Below, one piece after another: positions 9,891 through 21,837 of a DNA stretch of 64,000 nucleotides. Every line of letters starts with the position of its first letter. Position 1 is the stretch's first letter. The stretch is from Heligmosomoides polygyrus polygyrus. Taxonomy: Eukaryota > Nematoda > Chromadorea > Rhabditida > Heligmosomidae. Both the position numbers and the translations under genes were made by a program. The stretch is taken from contig OX377202.1 in the NCBI GenBank assembly GCA_947396885.1, positions 107,960,221 through 108,024,220 of the forward strand. Reading direction: 5' to 3'. The notes beneath the pieces are model-generated. The model ran no database searches and was not told the DNA's origin. It saw only the letters and a list, made by a program, of their open reading frames with translations.

Positions 9891-12107
9891 TGGTTTAATT
9901 TATTTATTTTATTTACTTATTTATTCAAGCACATAATTGTGCGCTCAATACAAGGCGTTAAACACAACGTTAGAACACAACAACATTAATAATGGCAAAC
10001 TATTAACCAAGGTGTACATACGGAACAAAATCATTAATAAAACTCTAATAAAGAGAAAAAAGAAAGCACGGATTGCGATTTGGATTTTTTAGGATAGCAG
10101 CAATTGTCATGTTTCAAGAGATTTACGACCACTGTTTGTTTGTTTCGCCAAGAGTAGCCTGCTTTGTTTTAATATAAAAAAATTTTCTATAGAAGTCTTC
10201 AAAAACATAAACATAAATATAAAAGGTCAAAACAGAAAGCATCCGTAAAGACATCCTGGCCATAAATGCGTTAGGACTACGACCTTCTACACGCACGATT
10301 TCGGGGCGGGCCCTGTATCTCAAAGGCCTCTTTAAACTGAAACGCACCCCGGCGATGGCGTGGAAGGGAGGCACGCATGTAGAGTACACATGTCGATACG
10401 GAATAGTACAATTTAAAAATTAAAAAAAAAACATGGTCGACATAGAAGATTAAAAGATTAAAAGATTAAAATATGTAGAAAGATAAAAGAGTAAATTATA
10501 ATAATAATCAGAAGCTACTAATAGGCAACCCAAACACAAACTTATAAATCCGAAATCAGAAGCTGCTCCTAGGCAATCCAAACACAACTGTGAAGAAGTA
10601 GAAAGAGTCAAGAAGATAAGAAGACAATGCAGAAAACTAGGAACTTGTTAAAAAACAAAACTAACCTTGAAAATACTAACCAATAATTTGGTCAATGGAA
10701 GGAAACAGTCCAGAAAATGAGCGGATACCAAGAACGAATAAGCCACACGAAAGAAAAACACTGGTGGAGGCCAGAAAACAGATTAGGCAAAAAATGCGAT
10801 GTGTGCGCGAAATTCTAGCATGGTCAATCTTCCAAACTCATTCAACACTTACTAGAAGTGGAAAAACTGCTAACTAAGCATACTTCTTGTGGAGGGTCAC
10901 CATGGGTAACCTCTCTTTCTACTGGTAGGATATTGTAACAGCTCTTGAAGAAATTGGCGAAACTGGCGAACTCGTTGGTCTCTCTATGCATCACAGCTGG
11001 AAAAAAAGATAATGATCACCTAAGTAGTAGTCCAAAAATAAAGATAAAAAACAAGTTTAGCCTGCTTTGTTGCACAGAACACTCGCAGTAGTCCCCAGAA
11101 GCTATAGTGCAACGAAGACTCCGTACTCTATGTGACATCCTCGATCTGAGGCATGCCTAGAACATCGACCTTTTTGAGTTTGAGTCTGAATTCTTTAGAA
11201 CTTCTGCATGACACAATGTCTAGGGGAAGTTGGTTTAACCACCTCGTTGTCCTCATGAAAAATGAGTGAAACGCAAGTTTATTAAACTGATGGTTTAGTT
11301 TGCGGTGCGGTATTGCAATCCCTGCCGTTCTCCCACGACATGGCTTAAAAATCCAGTATTTACTAGCACTTAGCTTGATTTCCATCCGAATGATGCGAAA
11401 ACAAAATATCAAATCCTTCACAACTCTTCTATACTTGAGACTCCTCATACCAAGTATTTGGAGGCGGTCTCTGTAAGAAGGAAGACTTTGTGGGTAATTT
11501 TCATTTGGGAACGCTCTGTAGAATACGATTTTGGTGAATGCTTTCTGAACTTTTTCCAGAGACAGTATATATTTCTTAACATAAGGACTCCAGACTGTCG
11601 AACAATACTCCAACTGAGGCAGGACGTATGTGTTATACAGTCTAACCAATATCTTTGCATCATTGCATTGCACGCTTCTGAGAAGGGTAAACAGCGATGC
11701 CATTGCTTTTCTTACAGTAGCTTCCAAATGCTTGTAGAATTTCAATGAAGTATCGATAACAACACCCAGATCTCTAACAATATCTTACTGCCTTATTGTA
11801 ATCCCATTGAAGCTATAGGAGGGTGCTGGATAAGGTCCTAAATGGAGGTGTATTGTCTTTTCCAAGTTGACTGGAATCTTCCACTTATTAGACCACTCCA
11901 TCATACTTCGTATAGAGAGTGAGATCTGTTCTTGTATCAATTTTTGGTTTGAAGAGCTATAAGCACAGTAAATTCTTATATCGTCTGCGAAGATTTTTAC
12001 CTCCAAACTTGGATGCACTCTCAGAATTTGTGGCAAATCAGCGGTATATACTGAGAAAAGCAGAGGTGAAAGGACTCCACCTTGAGGTACTCCACTAGAG
12101 CATACAT

Positions 12108-15100
12108 CTTCTTCTTCTTCTTCAGCGTCTGTCTTGCTTCGTAGCGGGGTCCGCTATTCTGGTGTCATGACGCCACCTTTCCCGATCCAGCGCTAGATCA
12201 GGGTGGACGCCAGCCGCTTTCAAGTCCGTATGTAACGTATCAGCCCAGCGCTGCTTCGGGCGCCCTCTAGGCCGCTTTCCTACCACCTCGAACTTAAGGC
12301 CTATCTTGCGGACGCTATCTTCCTTTCCACGCAGAACGTGGCCGTACCATCGTAAGCGAGCTTCGCGCATCTTGTCAGTTATCGGCGCGACACCGAACTT
12401 CTGCCGAATAGCATCGTTTCGGATGCGGTCCATGCGCGTGACTCCTGCCGTCCAGCGCAGCATCTCCGTCTCCATGACGCTGAGGCGCGCTTCAACTTCC
12501 TTGGTCGCAGGCCAACACTCAGCGCCGTACATCGCTACTGGCCGGATGACTGCCCTGTAGATCTTTGACTTGAAGCGCTCCGGTATCTTCCTATCGCAGA
12601 GCACCCCAGTCAACGAGCGCCACTTGGACCAAGCTGCACTCACGCGTGAATTCACTTCGACCATCAGTTTGCCGTCAGACGCCACTGCTGATCCCAGGTG
12701 CTTAAAGAACGCAGTGCGTGGAAGCTCGATGCCGTTAACCTTGATGGAGCTGGACTCGGTAACGTCCGTCGTTAAATACTCGGTCTTCTTCACGTTCAAT
12801 CTGAGTCCAAACCGCTCCAAGCGATCACACCAAGCTTGCACCTCTCGCTCGAGATCACCTTTATCTTCGCTAGCTAGCATCACGTCATCGGCATAAAGCA
12901 ACGTCCAAGGGACGGGCTTCTGAAGATCTCGTGTGATGGCATCCATGACGACAACAAAGAGGAGTGGGGAAAGCGCAGAACCCTGGTGTACCTCGACAGA
13001 GATGGGGAACTCCATCGAGGTTCCAGCTGCAGCTTGCACTCGACTCTTTGGACAAGAGTAGAGAATCCGCACCCACTCTATGAGCTCGTCAGGAACTCCA
13101 TGATGTCGCAAGGCGTACCATATCACTTCACGCGGTACGCGGTCAAAGGCCTTCTCCAAGTCGAGGAAGGCGATATGCACTGCCTTCTGTTTCTCGCGAT
13201 GCTTCTCTATCAGGAGGCGGGCGGCGTGTATGGCATCAATGGTGCCACAGCCAGCCACGAAGCCGCACTGATTGCTGGAAAGCTGGACGATGTCCCGAAT
13301 TCGTCCATCGACAACTCGCTCAAAGATCTTCATGCTGTGCGAAAGCAAGCGAATCGGACGGTAATTGGAGCAGTCTGCAGGACTGCCCTTCTTCTTCCAA
13401 ATCGGAATCGTCGTACTTTGGCGTCTCAGGCACTTTTTTCTCCGCCACAACCTGATTAAAGAACTTCGCCAACCACTCAGCAGGGTACCAAAACTTCGAC
13501 TTCCACAGTTCTGCTGCCACGTCGTCGGGCCCAGTCGCTTTGCCTGGCCTCATCTTCTTCAAAGCCGCTTCAATCTCCTCCACGGTGATCTTCTGAACGG
13601 GGCCGTGGGTTGGAGCCGTTGAGGGGATGGCTGGATGAGGAAATTCTACTGTAGAGATTTCCTCAAAGTAATCGCGCCATCGATTCAATGCCTTCTTGCG
13701 GTCCATAAGAAGACGGCCGTTCTCATCATTGATGCCGAAGAACTTCTCGATGTCCTCGGTCTGGCGATGGCGATTCTTTGCGAGTCGGTACAGATACCGC
13801 TCACCATCGCACGACTCGAGCTTCTCGTTGACATCTCCATAATGAGTGGCTTTTGCAACAGCCACGGCCTTCTTTGCGGCTTTCTTCGCTTCTTGGTACT
13901 TCCGCCAGTTATCGGCTGTCTTTCCGCCGAGAAATACGTGATATAGCGTCTTCTTCTCTCGAACTTTGGCTTTCACGTCATCTGTCCACAGCCAGGCCTG
14001 TTTGTCGACCTTCCGTCGCCCAGGCTTCGTGATGCCGAGCTCCGACCGTGCAGCGTGACGAATCGCGTCGGTGGCCTTCTCCCAAGTTTCGTCGACAGTT
14101 GTCACTGTCGGTAACCGCACGCGAGAAATCACAGCTGCTTACTTCTCTTTCATTCGTCACCACTTGATTCTTGGTGCACCGCATCGCTCGACCTGCTTCA
14201 GCCTCGGAGGGGCGATCTTTAAAGTACAGATCAGCGGTCGATGCTGTGGGGCGACCGTCTCATACGGCACGACCTTCGCGTCTGTGACAAGACTTCGGTC
14301 TCGATCCTTCACAAGGACAAAGTCTATCTGTGTCCTGGTGTTCCCGCTATAGAACGAGATGAGGTGGGAATCGCGTTTGCGAAATACGGTGTTCACTATG
14401 GTGAGGTTGTGCGATTCCGCATATTCAAGGATACGCTCACCATCTGCGTTACGCGATCCGTAACCGAACCCACCATGACAGCCGTACCCGTCTTTCGTCG
14501 CGCCGATGTGCCCGTTGAGGTCACCAGCGACTATGATGACATCATTCGACGGTACCTCTGCTGTCTTCTCATCAAGCAGGCTCCAAAACTCTTCCTTGGC
14601 TTGATCCGAGCAGCCAGTCTGCGGAGCATACGCAGAGAAGAAGTGATAGAGTCGCTCCTTCGCGGCGACAACGATCTTCATCAATCGATCGTCAAAGCGC
14701 TCGACGCTTACAATCGAGTCACGAAATCGTTCGGAGACGATTATTCCGACACCACTGGTGGTCCTGGGACTTCCACATAGAACGGCCTTGAAGCCACGTC
14801 CTATGTCCTTTGACTTGCGGCAGGACCACCTCGTCTCCTGCACCGCACAGAAATCAACTCTTCTACGCTCCAGTGCTTCAACCAACTCGCACGAGCGGCC
14901 CGTCAACGTACCCACATTCAGCGTTGCCACGCGGATCCTGCTTACGTTACGGGACTTTCGGACTAGCTCAGTTGCCCCCCGATGCCGTCCTCGCACCAGG
15001 GACCCTCGCATACTTCTCACACTCGCCGGGCTCTGCGAGTGCGCGTCGGCTCCCGCGGACGCCGTAGCACTATCTCGAAACTCTTGAGCTGTCATACACC

Positions 15101-15235
15101 ATGTGATGTGACATGGGTCTTCGTAGGCCGGCCTGTCACAAGGGCCTGTCGCCTGTAATCGAGTGTCCGTGTTCGGCTTAACTCGCAGAGCGAGTAGTTT
15201 CCAGTGGCACCACGTGGAGGAACGGACATCGCCAC
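12108..15235 (-). mobile_element. Nested RTE-type non-LTR retrotransposon, essentially full length
   Basis: The element is bounded by an exact 18-bp direct repeat, CTCCACTAGAGCATACAT, at 12090-12107 and 15236-15253; that sequence belongs to the host LINE's reverse transcriptase. On the minus strand the 5' end begins GTGGCGATGTCCGTTCC and the 3' end is a short GAA microsatellite (plus-strand CTTCTTCTTCTT at 12108), as is common for RTE-clade elements. Size ~3.1 kb and a single endonuclease-RT open frame fit the RTE family. It inserted after the host LINE and is therefore younger. Confidence 0.85.
12122..15080 (-). pseudogene. RTE-type endonuclease and reverse transcriptase, frameshifted
   Basis: The N-terminal AP endonuclease is in frame from about 15040: RIRVATLNVGTL, FCAVQETRW, GVGIIVSERF, VIIVAGDLNGHIG, ending TLKIAPPRLKQ. 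A stop (TGG TGA) and frame change occur at 14130-14160. The linker and fingers (13320-14132) include YLYRLAKNRHRQTEDIE and KKMRPGKATGPDDVAAELWK. Another frame change falls near 13440. The palm and thumb (12122-13450) contain NYRPIRLLSHSMKI, AFLDLEKAFDRVPR, QGSALSPLLF and the catalytic LLYADDVMLAS, followed by the RTE-typical LRWYGHVLR and GRPKQRW. All catalytic motifs are kept, so decay is recent. The 5' part is fused in frame to the host LINE's ORF2, giving a misleading 874-codon open frame (14157-16781). Confidence 0.85.
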
Positions 15236-17126
15236 CTCCACTAGAGCATACATATCTATCCGAATAACTGTTCCCAATCTTTACCGTCATGTGTCGTTCA
15301 TATAAATAGGACGATAACCATATCAAAAGTGGGTCGGAAATACCAAACCTAATAGGCTTTTGAAGTAGCAGCCTGTGACATACTCTATCAAACGCTTTAG
15401 AAAGATCAAAATAGATAATATCAACCGACTTCCCATCATTCAATGCTGTGTGCCAGTCATATAAAGAATCACAAATCAGTGTTTCAGTAGAAGCTGCCGA
15501 CGTAAAGCCGTGCTGTTCTTTTGGAATTATATGATGCTTTATAAACCAGTCACTCAACTTATCCCGGACTAATTTTTCCAAAACCTTTCCAGAAGTAGGG
15601 CATATGCTGATGGGTCTGGAGTCAGAAATTAGATGTGCATCACTCTTTTTGGGAATAGGTGTAACTATGGAGTCTTTCCAAATCTTCGGCACTTCACCTA
15701 CAGCTAAGGAGATGTTGAAAATCATAGCTAATGGATATTGCAAAGTGTTTGCACATTTCTGAAGAACCACTTGAGGAATACCATCATATGTAGCTGACAA
15801 ATAAGGTTTTAGCCTTTTTAATATGTGCAAAACCTCAGAAGGGCGAACAACGGAAATCCCAGAGGATAGATCCGACAAGCGGTAATCAAGCTGATGTTCA
15901 AACATGCCACTTAAGTCACTAACATGTGTTGCGTTGTCGAAAACACTGGCAAAGTATTTTCCAAGGGCGTTTGCTTTATCTTGATCTGTGTGGAGAAAGC
16001 ATCCAGTCTGGTCTTTTAGAACAAGGATTTCACTAGTTCCCTTTATCTTCGTTCTTAGGTAGCTGAATAGTGCTCTCTTGTTAGAAGCAAGCAAGCGACG
16101 TTCACGATAAGCGGTGTATCTCTTGATATGGCGGCTTATTTCTGAACATACCTTCTTGTACAATGGATGGACTAGTGGACGAGAAAGGCGTGAGAAAAGG
16201 CGACTTTTCTGCTCAAACAGGTTTCTCAGATAGGGCGGATACTGCTGTGATCCAGCTCTTTGATACCGAAAAGGAACAACTTTTGCAAATAGCTGATACA
16301 GAACCAGGCAAAATCTATAATGGACATCATCGATGTCAGAATAACCACAAAATACCTTGAACCATTCAACACCTTCAAGGTAGCAGTTGAGCCTATTATA
16401 GTCTACTCTATTGTACATCGGTTCAGGTAGATACAACGAATTATCCTGAACACCGCTTAGCTCGAAAAATATCATATTGTGATCGGAGTTTCCAAAAGGA
16501 GGAGCTATGCAAAGATTATAGATGATTGGGTTTGACGACAAAACTAAGTCAAGTATTGAATTATTTCTTGTAGGACTCGACACCATTTGCTTAAGTTGGC
16601 AGTTCGCGAAAGCTACTCTGAAGCTTTCATCTCTCGACGATTCGCCGCGATTTTTCAACCAATTGATAGTAAGGTTGAAATCGCCAAGCAGAATCACAGG
16701 AAGCGCAGCAGAGCATAATACGTAAATTGTGTCGATAAGTTTCGCGTCTTCCTCGACGGAGGACCCTGGCGGATGATACAATAAAATGAATCTAGTTGAA
16801 CAAGGGGAACCTTTGGACCGTAATCAAAACAGATCAAATCTGAATAAAGCTGTTCACCAGTACCTGTAGGGTATATAAGCAATCCATGCTTAACCAAGCA
16901 ACATACACCCCCTCCTTTGTGGCCACTCCGATCAGACCTTACAACATTATAGGGGTGCCCTGCTACCAACTCTGAATTCAATATTTTTGGATTTAACCAT
17001 GTCTCAGTTATGAATACTATATCAGGATTTCGTATGGCCAGGAAGGAATGCAGCAAGTGTAGTTTGTTGGTAATGCTCCTGGCATGAACAGAGTACAGAG
17101 GAGATTCGACGGATTTCCGCGCAACG

Positions 17127-17702
17127 CTAGTGGTTTCCCACGGAGAGCCTAGGAGAAAGGTCGCACGTCCGTCTAAGCTCTCCTTTGTATACTACCCATT
17201 CTTTAATGGACTTTTCTCTATTTAGCTCTCGAGCTTGTTGACGAAGTTGGAAATCCCTTGCCCGCTCCTCTCTTGTCATACTTTTACGGACAAAAATATT
17301 TGTATGACCAACAGGTCTTAGGAGACGGGCATTCGAAATAGCCTTCAGCCAATGGGATCTAGAAGGCAGAACTACCTTAACCAATCGGCTTTTGCCACTA
17401 GAGAATATCCCCATACGGTACACGGATTCAGGCCTGCACTCGACCTGAAGAACATCGAGCAGACCTGTCACCTTGTCTTCCAGATCCCCTTGACGTCTCG
17501 ACGGAGGCATGTCTTGAGGCTCCTCCTCAATACCTGCTATTACAATGCTTCGCTTCCTACGATCTTCTTCGATACCATCCGCAATGGCCTGAGGAATTTT
17601 TGCCTGCAGCGCCATCACCATTTTCTCAATAAGTGGATCGGTATTCCTCTCTATAATAGAAGTTATAATTTCACTTATTGAAAATTTACTGTAATCAGTC
17701 AT
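17127..17702 (-). CDS. LINE ORF1 protein (191 aa), CR1/jockey-like
   Basis: An intact 191-codon frame lies directly upstream of ORF2. It starts MTDYSKFSISEII and contains KRSIVIAGIEEEP (residues ~49-62), then a VKVVLPSRSHW block (~108) and a basic REERARDFQLRQQARELNRE segment. This order is typical of the RNA-binding ORF1 proteins of CR1/jockey-type elements, which package element RNA as a ribonucleoprotein. The plus-strand LINE keeps the matching VKVVLPSKSHW block at 38556-38590. Known for the family: RNA chaperone and nucleic-acid binding. Inferred here from similarity between the two local copies and from position. The frame is open, but the element is otherwise dead. Confidence 0.65.
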   Translation of the reverse strand: MTDYSKFSISEIITSIIERNTDPLIEKMVMALQAKIPQAIADGIEEDRRKRSIVIAGIEEEPQDMPPSRRQGDLEDKVTGLLDVLQVECRPESVYRMGIFSSGKSRLVKVVLPSRSHWLKAISNARLLRPVGHTNIFVRKSMTREERARDFQLRQQARELNREKSIKEWVVYKGELRRTCDLSPRLSVGNH

Positions 17703-17760
17703 TTCCTCCTCGGTGTTAACCCTGGTACAGGCGTGGATGTGCTTTTTTGAGAGGTACGAA

Positions 17761-18059
17761 GAGAAGACTGGGCTTTTTTGCTGGCATCTTCACGTACGCG
17801 GTTGACTCAGAACAAAATTTGACTGCCGTCATTGATTATGGATTTGGGTGAACACCAAGGAAGAAACGAACTGAACCGATACAATCGTTTCAGTTGGGAA
17901 GGGCAATAAAACAAGGTTTCAGAAGCAGCACTCGAAGAAGACGGAGCTCACAACAATACGAGAAGAGTAGAATCTATTCTCAATGAAATCGGAAGTAATT
18001 AAAGGCAAAAATTGACAGCGGTGTCAAAACGCAACCGGCCTGTAGTGGCGCTGCGTGAG
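17761..18059. other. No feature recognised
   Basis: May include LINE 5' untranslated sequence. Nothing can be supported directly. Confidence 0.4.
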
Positions 18060-19640
18060 AGAATGAATTTCCTAAGTTTGGGGTAAATCCCACTGACGAT
18101 TCGCGCATGTGAACCGATTCGCCGAGATACCCTCTTTTGCACGTCATTAGCGGTCATTCTGAGAAGTAGCTTGAATGCGTATTTGTCCTGTACAATAACT
18201 TGCAGTGGTCAGCCGATGGGCAAACCAGTTTTTTTCACTTTTCGGCGACAATTTTGGTTACAATTTACTTACCCCAGAGTGATGGAAGCCTTAGCTGGTC
18301 TGGTGGGAAGACCGAGCCAAGAACCCGACATCGAGTGTACGCGGCAGCCGGCACCTCCCCCAACCGCGCCAACACGCGCCCATAGGGGAAATAAGCCTTG
18401 ATGATGAGTCGAATCTGGTTTGATTACCCAAGTTTGAGGTAAACGCCATTCGCGTATGTCATCTAAACCACCGCCATCATTTGCACGTCATCAGCGGTCA
18501 TCCAGATGGAATTAGCTTGAATGCGTAGTTGTCCTATACAATAACTTGCAATGGCCAGCCGATGAGCAAGCCAGTATTTTACCCTCCCGCGACGATTTTG
18601 GTTCAAGTTTACCTAGCCCGCAGGGATGGAAGGCTTGGCTGGTCTGGTGGGAAAACCGAATTGGTTTAAATACCCAAGTTTGGGGTAAATGCCATCGATG
18701 ATTCGCGTATGTGGGCTGAGCCACCGAAATGCCCTCATTTGAACGTCATTAGCGGTGACACCGAAAAGTAGCTTGAATGCGTATTTGTTATACAATCACT
18801 TACAGCGGCCAACCGATAAACAAACCAGTGTTTTACCCTTCGGCGACAATTTTGGATCCAATTTAATCACTCCGGAGGGATGGAAGTCTTGGTTGGTCTG
18901 GTAGGAAATCCGAATCAAGAGCCCGACATCGAGTGCACGCGACAGCTGGTACCCCCATCAACTGCGCCAACCCGCGCCCATAGGGAAAATAAGCCTTGGT
19001 GATGGGTTAAAAAGGTCCAGAAAGCTCCGCTCCAAAACGAAGCCAATGCCGCAGAGCTCAGAAAGCGTGGAGGTAATTTTAATTGGGTTTAATTACCCAA
19101 GTTTAGGGTAAACGCCGTCGACGATTTGCGTATGTGAATCAAACCACAGAAATGCCCTCATTCGCACGTCATTAGCGGTCATCCCGAGATGCAGCTCGAA
19201 TTCTTATTTGTCCTATACAATAACTTGCACTGGCCATCCGAAGGACAAGCTAGTATTTTACTCTTCCGAGACAATGTTGGCTACAATTTGCTTACTCCGG
19301 AGGGATGGAAGGCTTTGTTGGTCTGGTGGGAAGTCCGAACCAAAAACCTGTCATCGGGGTGCCCGCAACAGCCGGCACCTCCACCAACTGCGCCAACACA
19401 CGCCCATAGGGGAATGAGCCTTGGTGATGGGTCGAATCTGGTTTAATTACCCAGGTTTAGGGTAAACGCAATCAGACTTGCGTATGTGAATTGATCCACC
19501 GAAATGCCCGCATTTGCACGTCATTAGAACCTGGAATTGAGTGCACGCGACTGTCGGCACCTCCTCCAGCTCGCGACTGTTGGCGTCGGCACACGCGTCG
19601 ATAGGGGAATAAGGCTTGGTAATGGGTTAAGAAGCCTCTA
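18060..19640 (-). repeat. Array of five diverged tRNA-SINE-related units
   Basis: Units share an ordered set of words: TTACCCAAGTTT.GGGTAAACGC, GATTCGCGTATGTGAA, GCACGTCATTAGCGGTCAT, GAATGCGTATTTGTCC, CTCCGGAGGGATGGAAG and a tRNA-like head. The head, read on the minus strand, contains GTGTTGGCGCAGTTGG (A-box-like) and GGTTCGGACTTCC (B-box-like). GGTAAA words recur near 18076, 18430, 18677, 19103 and 19454, so spacing is irregular (roughly 250-430 bp); some units are truncated. The heads resemble those of the 8496-8785 SINE family but the 3' portion differs. It looks like a tandemly expanded SINE relative. Confidence 0.65.
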
Positions 19641-19699
19641 GAAACCCCGCTTCAAAACAAAGGCAAGACGCATAGCTCTTTCTGGGGTTCAGAAAAGGA

Positions 19700-19965
19700 T
19701 AAAGTGCGGTGTTAATAAATACTTGATGTGATGCGCCACGCATTCTACCTATACGAAATATCGTGGGAAGCCGATGTGAATGCGTACTTGGCCTGCAGAA
19801 TGACTGGCGGTGGCCACTAGGTGGACAAGTCAACGGTTTTCCTTCCGAGACAAATACATGTGGCACCAATTCACCGACCTCGCCTGAGCGGGGACTGGGA
19901 CCAAGAAGCTCGACTTGGTGCATGTTGCAGCCGACATCTTCTCCAAGAACGTCACCTCGCACCTA
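19700..19965 (-). mobile_element. tRNA-derived SINE, diverged copy
   Basis: GGATAAAGTGCGGTGTTAAT, then GTGATGCGCCACGCATTCTA, then GAATGCGTACTTGGCC and CACCAATTCACCGACCTCG follow the SINE 3'-to-5' order on the minus strand. The head region is poorly conserved. Confidence 0.55.
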
Positions 19966-20424
19966 AGGGTTACAGTAAGTACCACGGTAACTTAACTTCT
20001 CCACAACCGGTTTCGAAGGTAAACCGTCTTTTCGAGGAGCGGTGGGGTGATAGGAAGAAACAGATATCTGTGGGAATCCACAGAACACAAAATTCAGCCC
20101 AAATAATTCTGACGACACCGACTAGCACTTAGGCGGGTACCAGCGGAGTTCGGCCGTGACTGACAGAGCCCTGGAATGTGGAGCGACGGTCGATTTTGTC
20201 GGCGAAGAAAAGCGACCGACTGAATTGCGTTTCCGAGTGCGCAATCGATGACGTGAGCAGCGGAAATGCTCTGCGGCGGCGGCCGTGTCGGTGTTTACTC
20301 GAGCACCCCGACGACGTGTGGGTTCAAACAGCGGCCAACGAGTCGATCGGAGTCGATTATCGACGCTGATGGGGTAGTGTTACAGGTTCTTGAATGCATA
20401 ATGGATGAATGAGGCGTTAATCAA
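19966..20424. other. No feature recognised
   Basis: No coding region or clear repeat was recognised. Confidence 0.4.
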
Positions 20425-20595
20425 ACCCTTTTGGGATGCGCCATGCATTCAATAGTCGAGGCCGTTTGAATGCATTTCTGGTACCGAGCCGAAGCAAAAG
20501 TCAGTGATTCTTCTTTCACAGGGAAGTCTGGTAGCAGTTCTCCGACCTAGAAGGGATAGAAACGGAATGCTTGATGGCTCACCAATGAAATTTTA
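20425..20595 (-). mobile_element. tRNA-derived SINE, partial diverged copy
   Basis: TTTTGGGATGCGCCATGCAT, then TTTGAATGCATTTCTGG, then TTCACAGGGAAGTCTGG and TCCGACCTAGAAGGGATAG preserve the SINE word order but are heavily decayed. Confidence 0.45.
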
Positions 20596-20889
20596 AGTCG
20601 TTGCATATGAAATGGCCGATTTTGACTGAGAAGTTTGACAGATCATAACTTTGCTTGGAAGCATTTTTATCAATTGAAATAAGCAGCATAACAATTAACA
20701 CACTTTTTTCAATGCGACAAAAGCCTAGTTATTCCATCCTTCTAAAAAATCAGAACTACGAGAACTTATAAAACAGGAAGTCATTTTCGACATCATCTTG
20801 GTTGCTCAATTTTTATCCTTCACACATTGGTCTAAATGCTTCAAAAATGACAATCTTTAGAAAAACCAATCCTAATATTCTTTTTATTA

Positions 20890-21816
20890 GGGGGGGGGGG
20901 CAAAAGTAATGAGACAAATTGAAAAAAATCTTTATCTCTTTATAACTCCATTACAACTCAACGATGCTGAGGAATGTGTTTGCCATTAAGGGCAATGACA
21001 TTGCTGCCATCGCTCAGCCAACTTCCTGATCCCATCCTTACAGAACTGCTTGAGCCTGGTGTTGATCAACTGCTCGATATGGTTGTCAAGGACTGCTTGG
21101 GTTCTTGTGTCCCTTCCGACTAGGAGGTCCTGTAGGCTCAAGTAGTAGTGGTAGTCGCATGGAGAGATGTCCAGCGAATACGGTGGGTGAGGCATGTGAA
21201 CGTAGCCCAGCTGGCCAAGCTTATCCGTGGTTACTTGTTCCCGATGGGGTGCGGCGTTGTCGAAGAGGAGAACCTCCTTGAAGCGCTGCGAATGAATAAG
21301 AGCGACTCGCAGGTCCATCTCTTCTGTTTCGTTCACCATAGCTTTGGAGTCCATCGTCGTGCGTTTGGTTAACAGCTAGCTTCTAGCAAACCGGTCCATG
21401 GGCGCAGAATCAAAAGCTCAGAAGGTGCTTCTCGCCGTGAACATCCCGCCGAACGAAGGTCAGTAAGGAGTCACCAGGCCTCACCTGGTGACTCCTCAGC
21501 TGCACGGCCTCAGCTGCTTGACAGGGTCAAGGTAGAAGACGTACTTTTCATCTTGCGTGAATGTTGAGCCCAGGCTGCTCGGAATTAGGAATTGGGGGAG
21601 ATTTGCGCGACACAGGTCGACTCGTCAGACTGGGGTTTCGGCATGAGACAGACTGCGGTCTTGGCATGCTTCTAGAAAGGGCGGAAGTGGTAACTTTTCA
21701 GATGGGCTTCAGTAAGTAGCATACAAACATACAAATACGATAAGCACGAAACCAGACTTCAGCCACGAGATATATGGACACGGCATGGGGTGTTTCATTA
21801 CTTTTGCCCTCCCCCC
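20890..21816 (-). mobile_element. Internally deleted Tc1/mariner-superfamily element
   Basis: The ends are inverted: the left begins with a G run then CAAAAGTAATGAGAC, and the right ends CATTACTTTTGCCCTCCCCCC. Both are flanked by TA (20888-20889 and 21817-21818), the target of this superfamily. At ~930 bp with only a transposase C-terminal half it is shorter than a typical ~1.3-kb element and cannot mobilise itself. Confidence 0.75.
20986..21354 (-). pseudogene. Truncated mariner-type transposase (C-terminal half)
   Basis: The 122-codon frame contains VLLFDNAAPHRE (second catalytic Asp, residues ~29-40) and MPHPPYSLDISPCDYHYYLSL (third catalytic Asp region, ~54-74), then the usual C-terminal tail ending RKLAERWQQC. 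The N-terminal DNA-binding domain and first catalytic Asp are absent, so it is not an enzyme. It lies within the inverted repeats at 20890-21816. Confidence 0.75.
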
Positions 21817-21837
21817 TAATAAAATTGCATCTAATTA

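Larger units (their letters stand above)
11128..17056 (-). pseudogene. LINE ORF2 (AP endonuclease and reverse transcriptase), interrupted
   Basis: The AP-like endonuclease is read at 17056-16694 (IVFITETWL, GGGVCCLVKH) and, after a frame change near 16780, onward from 16781 (VILLGDFNLTINW, NSILDLVLSS, GNSDHNMIFF). The reverse transcriptase follows: SIVTPIPKKSD, SRPISICPTSGK, EQHGFTSAASTE, YFDLSKAFDRV. It breaks at CSSG near 15250 where the RTE element is inserted and resumes below 12090 with GGVLSPLLF and the catalytic KIFADDIRIY, intact in this copy. After one in-frame TAA near 11785, the thumb and C-terminal region runs to 11128. The nested insertion, frameshift and stop make it non-functional. 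Removing the insertion and one target copy restores the expected SGVPQGG junction, confirming the reading. Confidence 0.8.
9896..17760 (-). mobile_element. CR1/jockey-like LINE, minus strand, interrupted by a nested RTE-type LINE
   Basis: A two-ORF non-LTR retrotransposon runs from ORF1 (17127-17702) through ORF2 (endonuclease and reverse transcriptase) to a 3' end at 9896, where the minus strand shows GCGCACAATTATGTGC followed by AATAAATAAGTAAATAAA. That hairpin-plus-microsatellite terminus matches the related plus-strand copy ending near 42277. A 3128-bp RTE-type element (12108-15235) sits inside the reverse transcriptase. Further lesions are a frame change near 16780 and an in-frame stop near 11785. 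The 5' limit above 17702 is uncertain. The ~1.2-kb 3' region below 11128 has no coding sequence and includes a ~60-bp duplication at 10505-10600. Confidence 0.8.

Noticed and set aside
11458..14352. Several plus-strand frames of 80-160 codons across the LINE
   Set aside because: They are antisense shadows of LINE open frames.
14157..16781. Single 874-aa protein
   Set aside because: It is an accidental in-frame fusion of two LINE elements at a nested insertion with an 18-bp target duplication.
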